Shown: positions 51,186 to 63,896 of the stretch, piece by piece
Layout of the letters: every line of letters starts with the position of its first letter
Position numbering within the stretch: position 1 is the first letter of the stretch
NCBI GenBank assembly: GCA_949316235.1
Contig: OX438741.1
Location: 24,952,324-25,016,323, forward strand
From: Oegoconia quadripuncta
Taxonomy: Eukaryota; Arthropoda; Insecta; Lepidoptera; Autostichidae
DNA: 64,000 nt
Direction: 5' to 3'
Made by a program: the position numbers and the translations under genes
Notes under the pieces: model-generated
The model's input: the letters and a program-made list of their open reading frames with translations, nothing else
Told to the model about the DNA's origin: nothing
The model's database searches: none

Positions 51186-52312
51186 GAAGTGGAAATGATA
51201 GTGGGTGTACATTCTTGTACACATTTGATTTATTCTATTATACACAATGTTACAAGGTTATTTATTGTATACCTGAAACCTGAAATTAATTTGGTCAGAA
51301 GCAAGTGTAGGATCGATTCCGGCTATAAACATATAGGGTTATATTTTTTTCCTTAATTATTTATCTAATTAAGAAGCGGTAAACAAAACAGTAACTAAAT
51401 TCGAAATCCTTTATTTTTTAAGTTTTTTTGTAGCCATATTGATTACAAAATATATGATATAATGGGGTGTATAGGTTTTTTGGTATACAAAATGTAACCT
51501 TGTATTTTCTTTCGCGATTTTGATGCAATAGTGAAATGATCCGATTAATATGTAGAGCGAATATTTGTTCAGTGTTTTCGATAACACTCTATATAATAGT
51601 AATTGAAGGGCAGCAGCGGGATACTTTATACGAACAGCACTCAACAGATGCAACAAAAAATCCAGAAACATAAAAGGTAAAGCTTCTGAACTCTATACTT
51701 CACAGGAATAAATCCTTTACGTCAGTGTAATAAAGTGAAATGAAATCTTATACCGGTCTCGGAAATCTTAGTTCGAGTTTCAGCGAGCAATTTCCTTAAT
51801 TCTGTGAAATCTGTATTAAAAGGCACTTTCTGCGATTGCACTGTAAAGTGGGGTAGTCTGGGTGTCTAGGTGTATTATTAAGCTTTTATTATGTTGATAT
51901 GTAATTGTTATCAATATCTGTTGAACTATTAAATATGAGCTGAGCTTATTAATTACCTAGTTATACTGCAATTTCTTGTTCTAGTTATTCAAGAAGATAA
52001 ATTATGATTGGCACTAAAATGTTTTCTGCCCTTTGGATGAAAATGTGCCGAAACCACAGTAACCACTTGTCAGTATTTTTATTTTAAAATTACACTTTGT
52101 TACATCTGACTTTACACTTAATACCATTCATTATTTAAATTAAGTTTACTGTAATATTTGCAAAACTGAAAAATATACATACATACATGATGGACGTAAA
52201 TTTAAATTGATGGGATATACAGTTATCAGCAAAACATAAGCCAAATACACTTACAGCCGTATTATGTGGCCGAGAGGTTGGAGGGACTCATATATCTGCA
52301 ACTAACTAATTT
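51186..52312. other. intergenic, nothing recognised
   Basis: AT-rich. ATGTGCCGAAACCACAGTAA near 52045 is a short family-Z-like word. The 86-codon frame at 51411 (-) shows no domain. Confidence 0.4.
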
Positions 52313-52316
52313 TATA

Positions 52317-52679
52317 CCGAATGAGTTTTTTTACCATAAGGAATAAATAGGGCATATTAGGTAAGTGAAATAGAAGTTATTGGCAAAGGTAGTTTATTTT
52401 TATTTTTTTTCAAAACCACCATCAACTCACGGGCCTGAGATTGATATGCGACTGGCGGGATTTGTAGGATTCCTATCATGCGAAATTTATTTGGAACTCA
52501 TATTTTGTTCAGGTTTTTTTTTAATTATTTAATTTAATGATGTAATTCTGTCAAATTACACAACGTTTTATTAGGTTTTATGGTGTTGAAGAAAAAAAAA
52601 ATTAAACTGCTTATGCCCAACACCTCCTATTTCACTTAGAATATGCCCTATTTTTTTTCTTACGGTAATTTTCATCCGG
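52317..52679. mobile_element. MITE, family M copy 2
   Basis: Ends CCGAATGAGTTTTTTTACCA and CCGGATGAAAATTACCGTAA (right, inverted), flanked by TATA at 52313-52316 and 52680-52683. Internal GTAAGTGAAATAGAAGTTAT and GATGCGAAATTTATTTGG-like words match copy 1 at 28131. No coding capacity. Confidence 0.8.
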
Positions 52680-52683
52680 TATA

Positions 52684-53339
52684 TGCAGAGTGGTCTGTTT
52701 TATAAATTCACAAAATACTTTGCTGAAATTACTTCAAGTAAATGTGATTTTTTGTCAAAATGTTATCCATCATCGGCTTCTTGGTCTCCCCGGCGAACGG
52801 TCAGACATCTCTAGATGAATAAGTCACTGACTCTCAGGTTCCCAGAGGCAAGAAAGGCAAGAGCAGACTATTTATAGTGCTTTTATCGCGTGGCGTAGCG
52901 CCGATTATTCAGATTTCTATGCAATCCGATTGTCTTACAGAGCGCATTCATAAATTACTTTGATTTACTTACATAAAAATGGTTTTAGATTTATATTTAC
53001 AGTTTATTTGATATCAATTTAACACGTTCTGGGAGACATCACCAGACACATTAGAAGTTTTATTGTTATAACGTCTAGAGGCGGGTTGTGTCCCGGAACG
53101 TGTTAATGATGACAGGATGAATAATGACAGGACTAATACAGTTTGTCTTTTAGTCAATATCTAATCTACCATCGCTTCGGAAAGGGAAATCATCTACGGG
53201 AAAATTGCCATATTGAACACACAGATTTTTTTTTCGTTCCATTTAAGTGATACAATCTAACAATAATAGAGAGCGGTAGAATTATACCAAGTATTTGTCT
53301 TTAAAGTAGATACTTTTTTAATAATTATTTTTTGAAAAG
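52684..53339. other. intergenic; short family K echo
   Basis: CATCGCTTCGGAAAGGGAAA near 53172 is a reversed piece of family K. Nothing else recognised. Confidence 0.4.
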
Positions 53340-53612
53340 TGTGTTGTGTGGTTTCGGGTAGTGTGTGCTTTTGGCACCTAAAAAGAATAGACTAAACCAT
53401 TTCCCGTGAGTGTCGTCAAAGCCAACTATGGAACTATCAAACAAAAAGCCTTTATAGATTTGAACTTTTTAAAGGCGACACGGGCTTACCCCCTGAAACG
53501 TGTGAATTTCTGTATTTTTCTAATGGTGAGTTTTAATGTTTGGATCACGCAAACGTTTACGGTATCTCTGACTACACCATTTGGGATTAAAGGTCGTGAC
53601 GTTTATTATTAT
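53340..53612 (-). repeat. family Z repeat, copy 7
   Basis: GTGTGGTTTCGGGTAGTGTG, CCCGTGAGTGTCGTCAAAGC, GCGACACGGGCTTACCCCCT, GTGTGAATTTCTGTATTTTT and ATCTCTGACTACACCATTTG followed by GGATTAAAGGTCGTGACGT. Confidence 0.65.
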
Positions 53613-55216
53613 ATGTTTTTGACATGATCTATAAAAATGTTGTTAGATTAATAATATTCACAGCTATAGGATACGTACAAAGTACTAATGATGTATTTAC
53701 TTTGCTTAGCCTGAACATAAGAATACAATTTATCGTAGTAATACCATATATCGACGGGGAAAAAACTAGTATATAAACAAAGAATATCAGCCCAACCAAT
53801 TACGAGACCGGACTTATCTGGAAGTTGTTGAAGGCCGGCCTATTTTATGTGACTGCCCTAATGTGACATCTGTTACCGGCAGGCGACGTTTATTTAATAG
53901 AAATAGAAACGTGCGAGCGATTTATGATGTCACTAAATAACTTATTATTCATTTAAGCTATTTCAGAATTTTGCCTAATATCAATTGTGTGTAGGGATAT
54001 TAAAATGTTTTAGCTAATTTTAATATCACTGTGCCAACAATAAACACAATACAATTTTATATACACTCAACTAATTGCGTTTTAATTTACTTTATGGTAA
54101 TTATGTCCCATCCAACGACATTCAGGAACACCGCAGTTTCCATTCACTATAAAGTTTCGGATTTCAAACTACCTTAAAACTGTACATTTACGTACGGCAA
54201 GTAAGCAAGGATGTGATATGAATACTCAACGATATTAAGTCTGTTTATTATGTTTTACCCACCTTTACTTCTTTCCTCTTATTTACCGAACGCGAAACGG
54301 GATATAAAGAAGTCATAATATAAGAATCTTTTAAACCGATCCAACCAAATGATATCTGCACACCTAAAAGTACGTGAAAAAAAATTATACCTCAGAAATA
54401 TGTGCCACCCCTAAAAACATTTTTTCGTAATTTCTCTCGACGGTCGTTGTCGGACAGGTTTTAGGGACGAAGGTAAAAAATTAACCGTATTATTTTCTAA
54501 ATTAGCCGAAATCGTCTGAAAACGCTTAATCCAATCTTTGAAAGTCGCAAGGGAGACACCCGTGACTTTTGAAAAGTAACCCTTGTCACAAGTTTCAGAT
54601 AAAGAACTCTTGACTATATTCTCCTAAGTTTATTAAAACAACGAAAGGTAAACCCTAATGACTTTTGTTTGAAAGTTGGCCTTTCACGTGCAAATAAGTA
54701 AGACTATCAATAGACTACATAATTAACTTAATGGCGTAGTGGACCTGTGTATTAAGGGGTTTAACTTTCAGTCATAGAGATGTGCCATAGTCTATACACA
54801 ATTTAATGCTCTTTCCACTACTTAGTTAACCTGTATTGCAGTATTACTTATCAGGTCAATAACTTCACGGTAGGGGACGTAAAGGTTCGGATACTCACAA
54901 AGGGATATCGGGTCGATGTGATATTGAATGTACTTACTATACTAGAACAAATGCTTGCTAGTCGAGAGAATATAATACAATTGAATAATAATTGGACTAT
55001 ATGGATGATAAGAAGCCATCTGAGCATCGGCGTCATAACGAAACTGTGTAAAGTAACCGCCAATGAGTTAAAAAATCCAAGTTTATTAGAGATGGTGGCA
55101 TAGCCGTACTTACAAACAAAACCAAACCTCATTTTTATCCCACTACGGACTATATTTATAACAGTCCCAATGGATACTAATAACGGATAAACATACAAAA
55201 ATATGTATGCACGGGT
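53613..55216. other. intergenic, nothing recognised
   Basis: 1.6 kb. The 123-codon frame at 54851-55222 (-) runs into the adjoining SINE and has no recognised domain. Confidence 0.4.
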
Positions 55217-55342
55217 AAACACCCATGACCTCGGTATTAATGTTCGTAGTCACCACACAAACACACCTAGCAAGAAGCGAACCCGCAATCATTGGTGTCG
55301 AAGGCGGTGTTACTGCCCACTACACCTATCGGTCATCCATCA
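55217..55342 (-). mobile_element. SINE family B head
   Basis: On -: GGTGTAGTGGGCAGTAACAC (A-box region), GCGGGTTCGCTTCTTGC (B box), GTGTGGTGACTACGAACATT and ACCGAGGTCATGGGTGT. Confidence 0.7.
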
Positions 55343-56104
55343 CGCCAGAGAACAGGGTAGTTTTTAACTACACTCGTACTACGTCTGCATGATTCTAATT
55401 TATGTTAAATATTTACTTTTACAATACTGTCATCCTCGTCGTGGTCGTCTTTTGTGCAGCACAATGAGTCATGATTCGATCAATTATAAGTAACTGTCGG
55501 AGGAGGAGGTCCATGGGGACAATTTTACGAAGATTACTGCGTCATAAAGTAATTCCGTACTTTCATAGTTTTTTTTTTTTACTTACATGATAGGTATATT
55601 TTTAATCGTGGAAAACTGTTAAAAAATGTTGGATACGTTGAAACACATAACTGATATGGAACGAATACTGAAATAAAAATATAATTTCGAAGACAATCAC
55701 TTTTCTATGTTGAACATGTAATAAAGCAAATGAAGACATAAGTCAGCTCCAACGTATAAGAAAATATAATTTTCCTTGCGAATCCCCTTTAGAATTAAGG
55801 TCAGTCGTAACTCACGGTTCAATTATTAAACGTCGTCCGCTCTTATTGAAAACGATATCTGGCACAACGCCAAACACACTAATAGATTTTTTAAATGGTT
55901 GTTGTGAAGAGAAACACTACGCGCTGCCTTGACTGCATCCCACTAAATAAGAAAGAAAGAAAAATTTCACGACACACACTTGTACGTTACAGGACTTCTA
56001 CAATGCCACAGTCAATGCTGTACGAGTGGCCGCATACGTCGTCAATTGAAGTGTTTGCCATCGACTCTTTAAGAAGATAACACAAACAATCAAGTACAAG
56101 TATT
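55343..56104. other. intergenic; first copy of a short direct repeat (family L)
   Basis: TATTGAAAACGATATCTGGC at 55845 to TTGTTGTGAAGAGAAAC at 55917 recurs at 56655-56727 in the same orientation. No gene recognised. Confidence 0.5.
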
Positions 56105-56252
56105 CAGTCTTTCCTAAATCCCACAACCTTGGGATCTTCAAGAGCAGGGTGAATAGGCATCTACTGAGATCGCGTGCTTCATCTTCGGCCACATCGTCAC
56201 TTCCCATTAGGTGAGATTGTGGTCAAATGCGTATCCAGTTAATCATAAAAAA
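56105..56252 (+). mobile_element. LINE C-terminal/3' end, family D copy 3
   Basis: One frame reads VFPKSHNLGIFKSRVNRHLL, RSRASSSATSSLPI then stop, the usual end of a Jockey/CR1-like ORF2. Then GATTGTGGTCAAATGCGTAT, CCAGTTAATCAT and ten A. Confidence 0.75.
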
Positions 56253-58696
56253 AAAACCGTCGAGACACATAGAAAAAGTAAACGTTGTGTTTTCTATCTA
56301 ACTGTCGTTGTCGCAAGGCGGAGTCACAAAGGTCTCCAACTCAGCATGGGTTGTAGCCGTTCACTACAACGCTGGTTTTCAATGGAGCCTCGAAATGATG
56401 CACGAATACTCACACTGGTCAACAACACACATTAATAATTATAATTAATAGGTACGATATGAAAACAACTACGCATACTTATAATAACTGTAATGAAGAA
56501 GGGGTAAGCAGCAAGATATGCTTACATGAAAGGATACATATACCAACATCTGATTCTCCCAATAATAGATATAAACAAAAGTTTGAACGATTTCCTGTGA
56601 GCTGTGATAGTACTGCTCCACAGAAGAGAGAGACTCTTTTGTATCCCGTACTAAAAATAGTTTTATTGAAAACGATATCTGGTACACAATAATATATTTT
56701 TTAATATTTGTTGTGAAGAGAAACTTTCATCCTATGAAATAAAATCATTTGACTTACCTCCGCTATTAACGCTTAGAAAATCCTGAAAAATATGTTGAAC
56801 ATTAGAAATAAAATGTAGACTGAACGAAGGTTATCAGTTCCGCAACTCTATTATTATTTTTTCCAACTTTGTTTAGCAATTTAGGTGCATTTGTTTGAAA
56901 TCAGTGTCACCTACTTTTAGGTTTCCGTGTCCGAAGACCCAACTGAGCCTTATTGTTGTCGCTCATCTCGCAAAGCTTTAGCAGCTTAAGCGTTGAAGCT
57001 AGCCAGGTAAAGTATAAAAAAAATGTTTTCATATATTTTAAAGAGCCGTAGAAGTGGAAAATATTTTTTTTTACCCGTACGTGTGGGTTATCATTGTTTA
57101 GAGGTTGTCACGTAGACAAACATTTTGTTTTAAAAATATTAGAAAACAACAAATGCCGACATATTAATAAATCTGAATTTTTCTTTTAAATTCCCTCATT
57201 TTCCTATTAGAAACCAACTTAATTTTGCGCCCAAACGCGTAGCACAGATAGGCCGATTATATGAAGATGGTCAGTTTTTAATACAATTGACATCATCATT
57301 TGATAAAAACCGCCGACACACTTATTTCCCCAATTCCAACTCAACCCTTGACCCCATTTATATGGTTTGCCATTGTACAGAGGCATGAGTACCATGATTA
57401 GGAATGCAACAATGTACACGAGTGTGGAAAATTTTCTGATTTTGATTGCTCTACAGAAACGAATGCGAGACAAATAAACATGCAAATATTTGGACTCTCG
57501 AGTTGTCGAAGGATCAACTTTTCGCAATATTTTCTAACAATGTATTGTGTATGTTTGTTTATTTGAAATGTTGGCATTTTCATTTTGTTGGGGAATTGTT
57601 CTTTGTCACGTCCTCGTTTAACTGTCATCTGTCATGTAATTTGTCGATGAGATACTTCGACTAATGGTTGGATAAAAGGACATTACAGCAAATTATTTTT
57701 GATGTCTAAAATTTTACATGGGAAAATTTGTAGAGTCACGCTTTCTATCAAATTCAGAGTTACTTTCCATCAAACAATGCGATAATTAGAAATGGTGTCA
57801 CTTAAATTCATAAATAATAGTATGTGTAAACTAAAATTTTAACCTTTGTGGATTTTTTTATATGTGGATGGTTTTTCACTGTTTTTAATTTCAAGTTTTT
57901 TATGTACTATTTATTTTTTTATGTACTATCTCATTACTTGTATGGACTTAATATTACAATGACACCTCTTTTTGTTCATTGTGATGATTGTGAATATCAT
58001 ATATATCATAAGCGATAAACCGTATTAGCCGAATTATTCGTCTAAAGTAAAGAATAATAACGATGTTAGTGTTCGTCAAAGGTTTCCTCCCTACTACTAA
58101 TCGTTAATAGGAAGTTGTTATTTAGTTAGTCTTAAACCCCACAACTATAAAAATAAAGAACAATTTTAAGATTCAAATCGCTCTCTATATGCTTCGTATC
58201 AAGCAAACCTGAATTCTGTTTTATTTGTTTTGTTATTAAGGAACTTACATAAATTCTATTTTTTTGCACCGCTATAATAATCTTGTCGACGATTATCTTT
58301 AATTTCTTATAAACCCTAAGTGATAATATTTTCCAGATAGAAATAGAAGAAAACCAGACTGATTCTTGGAAATAAACTTATTCATTCAGTTTGATTCCAG
58401 TTATGAACGATGGAGGCATCAAAGTGATCGATCACATTGTAAGTTTTATTTGGGTACAGAACTCAAAGGAGGCGTTTCTTGCAAATACTAGGGTAGATGG
58501 TAATTGCCTATAAAGTTTTGTTATAATTTTATTATAGTCTCAATAGTGACATTATATAGTGCAAAGCTATGTACCTAAATACATTTCAATGAGTCTGAGA
58601 AAATATTTATAAATAATTATTTCGGCCACTTACACCAATCACTAGTACCAAACTAAGCAAAGCTTGTGTTATTATTACTAGATAACGGAAAAACTC
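56253..58696. other. intergenic; second family L copy
   Basis: 2.4 kb, AT-rich. The second copy of the short repeat is at 56655-56727. Frames of 70-100 codons at 57219-57664 lie on both strands over the same DNA and show no domain. Confidence 0.4.
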
Positions 58697-58835
58697 AAAT
58701 ATTTATATAAATATCCATGACTCGGGAATCAATGCTGGTATTCATCACACAAACATTTACCCCTCGCGGCATTCGAACCCGCAACCGTTGGTTTCGCTGA
58801 CAGGGTCCCTATCCACTACAACAACAATAGTTCGC
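58697..58835 (-). mobile_element. SINE family B, head and body
   Basis: On -: GTAGTGGATAGGGACCCTGT, GGTTGCGGGTTCGAATGCCG (B box), TGTGTGATGAATACCAGCAT and GATTCCCGAGTCATGGATAT. Confidence 0.78.
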
Positions 58836-59258
58836 CTAATTCAAACATCTGTCAGTTCAATAACTCTATTGTTGGACTACCAGATGTATGAATATTTTCT
58901 TAAGTCAATTTGAATTATAACGGAAAATTTAAGTTTTGTTTTCATTTGTGCAGACAGGTTGAAACTGAACTTATTTTCAATATTTACAGACAGAATATCA
59001 CAGAACGCAGCAATCGATAAAAATCTCGTATGCACTAAAAAGCAGTATCCCAGAAAATGCGCTTTATTACATATAACTTTACTATCTACTATAAGAGCTT
59101 AAGCGGAAATTTTATTTTATTTTTTTACCTGCACACAACTTGTCAAATTATAAAATTTCTAATCTATTGAAGGGAGCGGGGATGACTGAGAAGGCTCACA
59201 CCTCGTTCGACAGCAGATGCCTATTATTTTAAATAACGTACCAAATGTCAAGCTGTAC
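58836..59258. other. intergenic, nothing recognised
   Basis: No gene or repeat identified. Confidence 0.4.
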
Positions 59259-59976
59259 AGTCCGTCCAGATTGACTTGTCCTATTTGGTAAACAAATATG
59301 GCGTACTAGCAACCAGAGACAATTTATAGGGTTGGGGTATCACCGAACCAATGATGGTGAATGAGTACGAAAATGAAGTGAACTTGATCATCTAATTCAA
59401 TTAATCATTTAATTTGATTAATCATCGTCATTTCAGCCCACAGAAGTCTACTGTTGGACATAGGCCTCCCCCACAGATAGAACAATATATAACAGAAATT
59501 AAAAAAAAATATTAACCAGCTTATTAAATCAATCAAAAATAAGAAATCGCTAGTGTGAAGAGAGCCTAAAATTTCTTTACAACTAATTAAAATACGTTTT
59601 GGATTCCTATAAAAATTAATATTTTCCAAATAGATGATGTCTATTCAGTTCATTGATTCAGTTCTTTCGCTCATCACATTACATTACTTTTCTCATCCCT
59701 AAAAATCACAACCAAAATAGATTTCCGAACGTCAGTAATGTCAATGTTTTTTTTATCCTGTGGCAGTATGTGGTTATGAAATTTCTATTTTCAGCGAAAA
59801 TAAGTATTTTTAAGGATAATTCGCAGCAGTTTTCGTTGAAATTCACATTCCATGTGTTTCTTATATAATTCAAGACATCTATACACAGTGTACATGGCGT
59901 GATTTATACGGCAAGTCGTGTTTTTGTTACGAGTGTGGTTTGTTTACCAAATAAGACAAGTCAATCTGGACGGACT
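59259..59976. mobile_element. 718-bp element with 38-bp terminal inverted repeats (family P)
   Basis: AGTCCGTCCAGATTGACTTG at 59259 is inverted at 59976. The 38-base arms differ at one position. The internal 640 bases have no transposase frame, but carry a reversed LINE/SINE tail at 59419-59475 (TTCAGCCCACAGAAGTCTAC, GGACATAGGCCTCCCCCAC). No clear target duplication. Superfamily unassigned. Confidence 0.75.
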
Positions 59977-60327
59977 TTATGTATTAGTTTAATCTTAATT
60001 AATTTAATTTAATCTTATTATTCTTATTTATTATATTAAATAAATTTTAATTTATAATTTAAATTTAAATTTGAGATATAAGAACAAATTGGCTACCCCT
60101 ATGTTCAGACTAAGCAAAGTTAATACATCATTTGTGACACTATACGCTTTTATAACCTTATACCTCATAATTTAAAGATTATGTCAAAATAACATTAGCA
60201 AAAAAGGGTTATTGTAAAATTAGTGACTTGAATGACAAACACGCTTGGTGTACTTCGACCAGCTCCCCAAAATTATAAAATTGTATTAGTTATAAACTTT
60301 TTTTTTTTAAAAAGGACAACAATGATC
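59977..60327. other. very AT-rich intergenic
   Basis: TTAATTTAATCTTATTATTC-type low-complexity sequence at 59995-60075. No gene. Confidence 0.5.
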
Positions 60328-60522
60328 CTGTGGGTTTCTTGCGCCGCTTCTTTTCCCACAGATGATTTCCCTTTCCGAAGCGGTAGTAGCTTGGACATAC
60401 CAACTGACAGATGCAATAAACTTTTTTATTTCCAGTAGATTTAAATTGACATTCAACAAATGAAATCTTGTACTCGTATCTTACGTTGAAATAAATGCTT
60501 GAAGTTTTGAAGTTGAATCAAG
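60328..60522 (+). mobile_element. LINE 3'-end/SINE fragment, family K copy 2
   Basis: Same blocks as 8695-8890, ending TTGAAATAAATGCTTGAAGT. It lies just after a T run at 60298-60308. Confidence 0.65.
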
Positions 60523-62229
60523 AAAAATTGTACTGTATTAAAATTAAGTTATATTTATTAGGTACTATTGTACCTATTTACCACTACGGTATTTTTTTAG
60601 ATTTAGTTATTCCCTAATTAAAAGATTTAAAAATATTATCGCCCTCAAAAATGTCTTTTCGCGATATATTGGCTTTTCATTTTGGAATCTGTTGCCCGTT
60701 AAAGGTATTAAGTTCGAAGCTATTGTCTCAACAAACAACTTAGCAGAGGCAAACTTCCAAAGCGTTGTTTTGTTCTACGTCTATAGAAATAAACAATGTC
60801 ACGGGATCCTCCAATCATCTCCGAGAACTTCGCGATCGCCACACGGTACACAACGGTAAATTAAGTTGTGTCTATTGTTTTTGAGAACGCAAGTCTGTTG
60901 CACTGTTTGCTACTTGTAACTGCTAGCGAATGCTGCAACTTTTATTAAACATTGGTGTCGATTTTGCTCTCACTGTTTAATGAGAGTTTTATTTTTAAAA
61001 CCAATTCTAACGTATTGCCCTAGCTCTCTTTCTTATCTTGGTATAATGATATCTTGGTATAATCGGAACGGGATAGTACTACATCAAAATTTGTATTAGT
61101 TTAGAGAAGTGTCATAGAACAACATCACATGTACACCATCATCTGAAATTTATTATTAAATTCTGTTTTAAAAATTAAATGTAGTGTTCTGCGCAAATGT
61201 TGATTTGCTTGGAAATACAAACTCTCCCAACTCTACTGCGACGACAATTTATTGCGATCAAAACACACACACTTAATAATTGGTTCTTGTGAGGCAATGC
61301 AGTCAAGTATATGTATCGTAGCTCCTAGAGTCCTTGCAAATATCAGCAGTCATCTTGAATGTAAAGAAAATCATATAATTTTTCTTGCATTACGTATTGT
61401 AATTGTTAATTGATTTGGATTATTGTACTTCAAAAAAAAATGTCATTGAATCGCTGTGTTTTGAATTTGAACATATAATAATATTTTAGGATGATTTTGG
61501 GAACACTTGTCAGCGATCCTGCACATTAAGTTAGCTAGCCTTGTACTGCGTGGTGAGTGTCGTCATCGCTATTAAAATCTGAAGGAACTACCACATCTCA
61601 AATTCAAGTCCCAGTCGGGAAAACTTACCTAAATATGTAAATTTTGTTTATTATAACTATATATAATTATATATAAATATAATTAATAACATAAACTTAT
61701 TAGAAACTTTTCAAGAAGCTGACTTAAACGGAGTTCTGACACCCAAAGTAAATGTCCTTGTACAATTATTTTTCCCTGTTATATCCCATACGTGTTGGTC
61801 TAGTATAATTCATGTGTCTACAAATATATTGTTCCGACTACTTAGATATATTTAGTCAAAATAAGGAGTGGGGTAAATTCTTTTGACTCCAACTGTATTT
61901 GAACGCGAACTAAAACGCAGTGGCGTTCAAAGGGAGATTATTCCACTCAAGAAGCCTTCCTTTCAACGGTGAAACCCTTATTATACTAAGGATATCTGAA
62001 CAAAAGGAGAGCACTGGATAACGCTCTAACGTTTTGTAACATTATCTTTAACGCCGTTCACAAATTGTTTATTTAAATACAGTAATTAACTTTTACTTTC
62101 AGTATTTTAACCTTAGAGATAGGTTTGTTTCTACTTGAACGAAAACCGCTGCTTAATCATCATCATCACATCAGCAACAGCACGCCCACTGCTGAACCCA
62201 TAGATTTCCATGCGACGCCCATAGATTTT
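60523..62229. other. intergenic; one LINE/SINE tail
   Basis: CATCATCATCACATCAGCAA and CAGCACGCCCACTGCTGAAC at 62158-62200 is a reversed GATGATG-type tail. Nothing else recognised in 1.7 kb. Confidence 0.4.
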
Positions 62230-62567
62230 AACCGCCTCCGTGGCTCAATGTAAACACCATTGGGTTTACGATTCGGAGGTCGCGCGTTCGATCCCCAGCG
62301 GGGTACATGTTTAAGTACTCGGTTTGGTTGGTGGTAGGGCATTTTAAATGTCCGCCTGGCTAGCTACCACCATCATATCTAAATCTGCCGCCAATCAGCA
62401 ATGTTAATAGCATTGTTGTGTTCCGGTTGTCAGAGATAAGATAGCCAGTCCCCCAAATGTATTGGGGTTTCCGATTCAGTACGCTTCCACCTTCGACCTC
62501 ATCTTCACTTAACATCAGGTGTGATTGAGGTCAAGTACGAAGCTGTCGTGCATAAAAAAAATAAAAA
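62230..62567 (+). mobile_element. SINE A, copy 3, full length
   Basis: AACCGCCTCCGTGGCTCAAT, B box GCGTTCGATCCCC, full body, GTGATTGAGGTCAAGTACGA and a short A-rich tail. AGATTT precedes (62223) and follows (62568) it, a likely 6-base target duplication. Confidence 0.9.
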
Positions 62568-63896
62568 GATTTCCGTCAGTTTACCTTGTGAGTGGACGTC
62601 CCACGCTGAGCTTGCTGGTGCGTGGTCTCCACTCGAAAACTTTATCACAAAGACCTAGGTGTCCCTGTTCCTATAGATTATCTCGTCGTATGTCCAGAAA
62701 TCACGATTGTGGAAGTTGTCATGGTTAAAACGTCGTTAAACATGGTCGCTACTTGAACACCTTGGTCTGCACATTGTTATTTCAAATTGATAAATAATTC
62801 TCTAAGCTATAAATATCGGTGATTTTGTTTCATCTTACGGATAGGTATTCGTTATGATTTATATCACGTACAGAACCTCCGAGAAAAGCTATTTCCTCTT
62901 ACCACCGTTAGGCAGCCCCATGTATAGCATAACAAAATGTTAAATCATAGACATTTTCATAAAGTATTAAATAGGCAGTGAGTGAGTAGAACACTGTTAG
63001 TACCTATAACAAGATTTATGTTATGTGAAGTAATTCGGGCATAAGAAGGTTCCAATTACTCGTTTTATTATTAAAGCCATTGTACGATAAATTTAAACAT
63101 GATATTGGAAATAGCTCTACGAAATTTAATATTATTTATAGAATAGCAGGCAGAGAGTATATGTATTAACAATATTTATAGCTATTACGAATTCTGTATA
63201 CAGTAAAGAAGAAAAGAACCAACCCTACTCTTCCCGTGGGTGTTGTAAAAGGTGATTAAAGAATCAGGAGCGTAACAGCATAGATCACTATGGTGAGTTG
63301 GTGAAGCAGTAACGACTTTGATGCTCAACTTCCAAAAAATCTGTTCACTGTACTTCAATGACGTTTGAAAGACTTCAAGAACAAGGATGATAGCGACCCA
63401 CCTAGAGTACAAATTATATGAAAAACGATGCCTATCTTAATCATTTCAATTAGATTACAGCTTTTGTGTCTCCCAGATAATGTAAATAAACCAGCTTCAC
63501 TTCCCTACAGGTTCTTTTAAAACCCCTAGGATAAGATCAGGCGTAATTTCAGAGTTTGTAGGTACGTTATACTTAAATTCTTATCAATGAATTTAACTCT
63601 AGCGTCTGTTAAGTTAATTTAGATCCCGTACTTAAGAAAGCGATTAGAACAAACTTTTGTTTTAAAAAGATTAATTCCGTTAATGTTTTCGAGTATTTGT
63701 TGTTTAACCTAGTTTGTGAAGTTATAGAATAAGGTACGTGCCAATTATTAAAGTGTATGCGTTCATCATACGACACCTCCCACACCGAGTCAGCCAAAAT
63801 ACGGTTAGCAAAAATTATATCACGACATGAAAGAGTAGCAACAATATTTCAAGTTATTATTTTAATTTTACATACATTGGTGTCGAATCGGATGTA
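62568..63896. other. intergenic; family Z word at 63225
   Basis: CTCTTCCCGTGGGTGTTGTA and AAGGTGATTAAAGAATC at 63228 resemble the family-Z end at 8533. No gene seen in 1.3 kb. Confidence 0.4.

Noticed and set aside
54851..55222. 123-codon frame (-)
   Set aside because: No recognisable domain, crosses into a SINE, and codon content follows the local AT bias.
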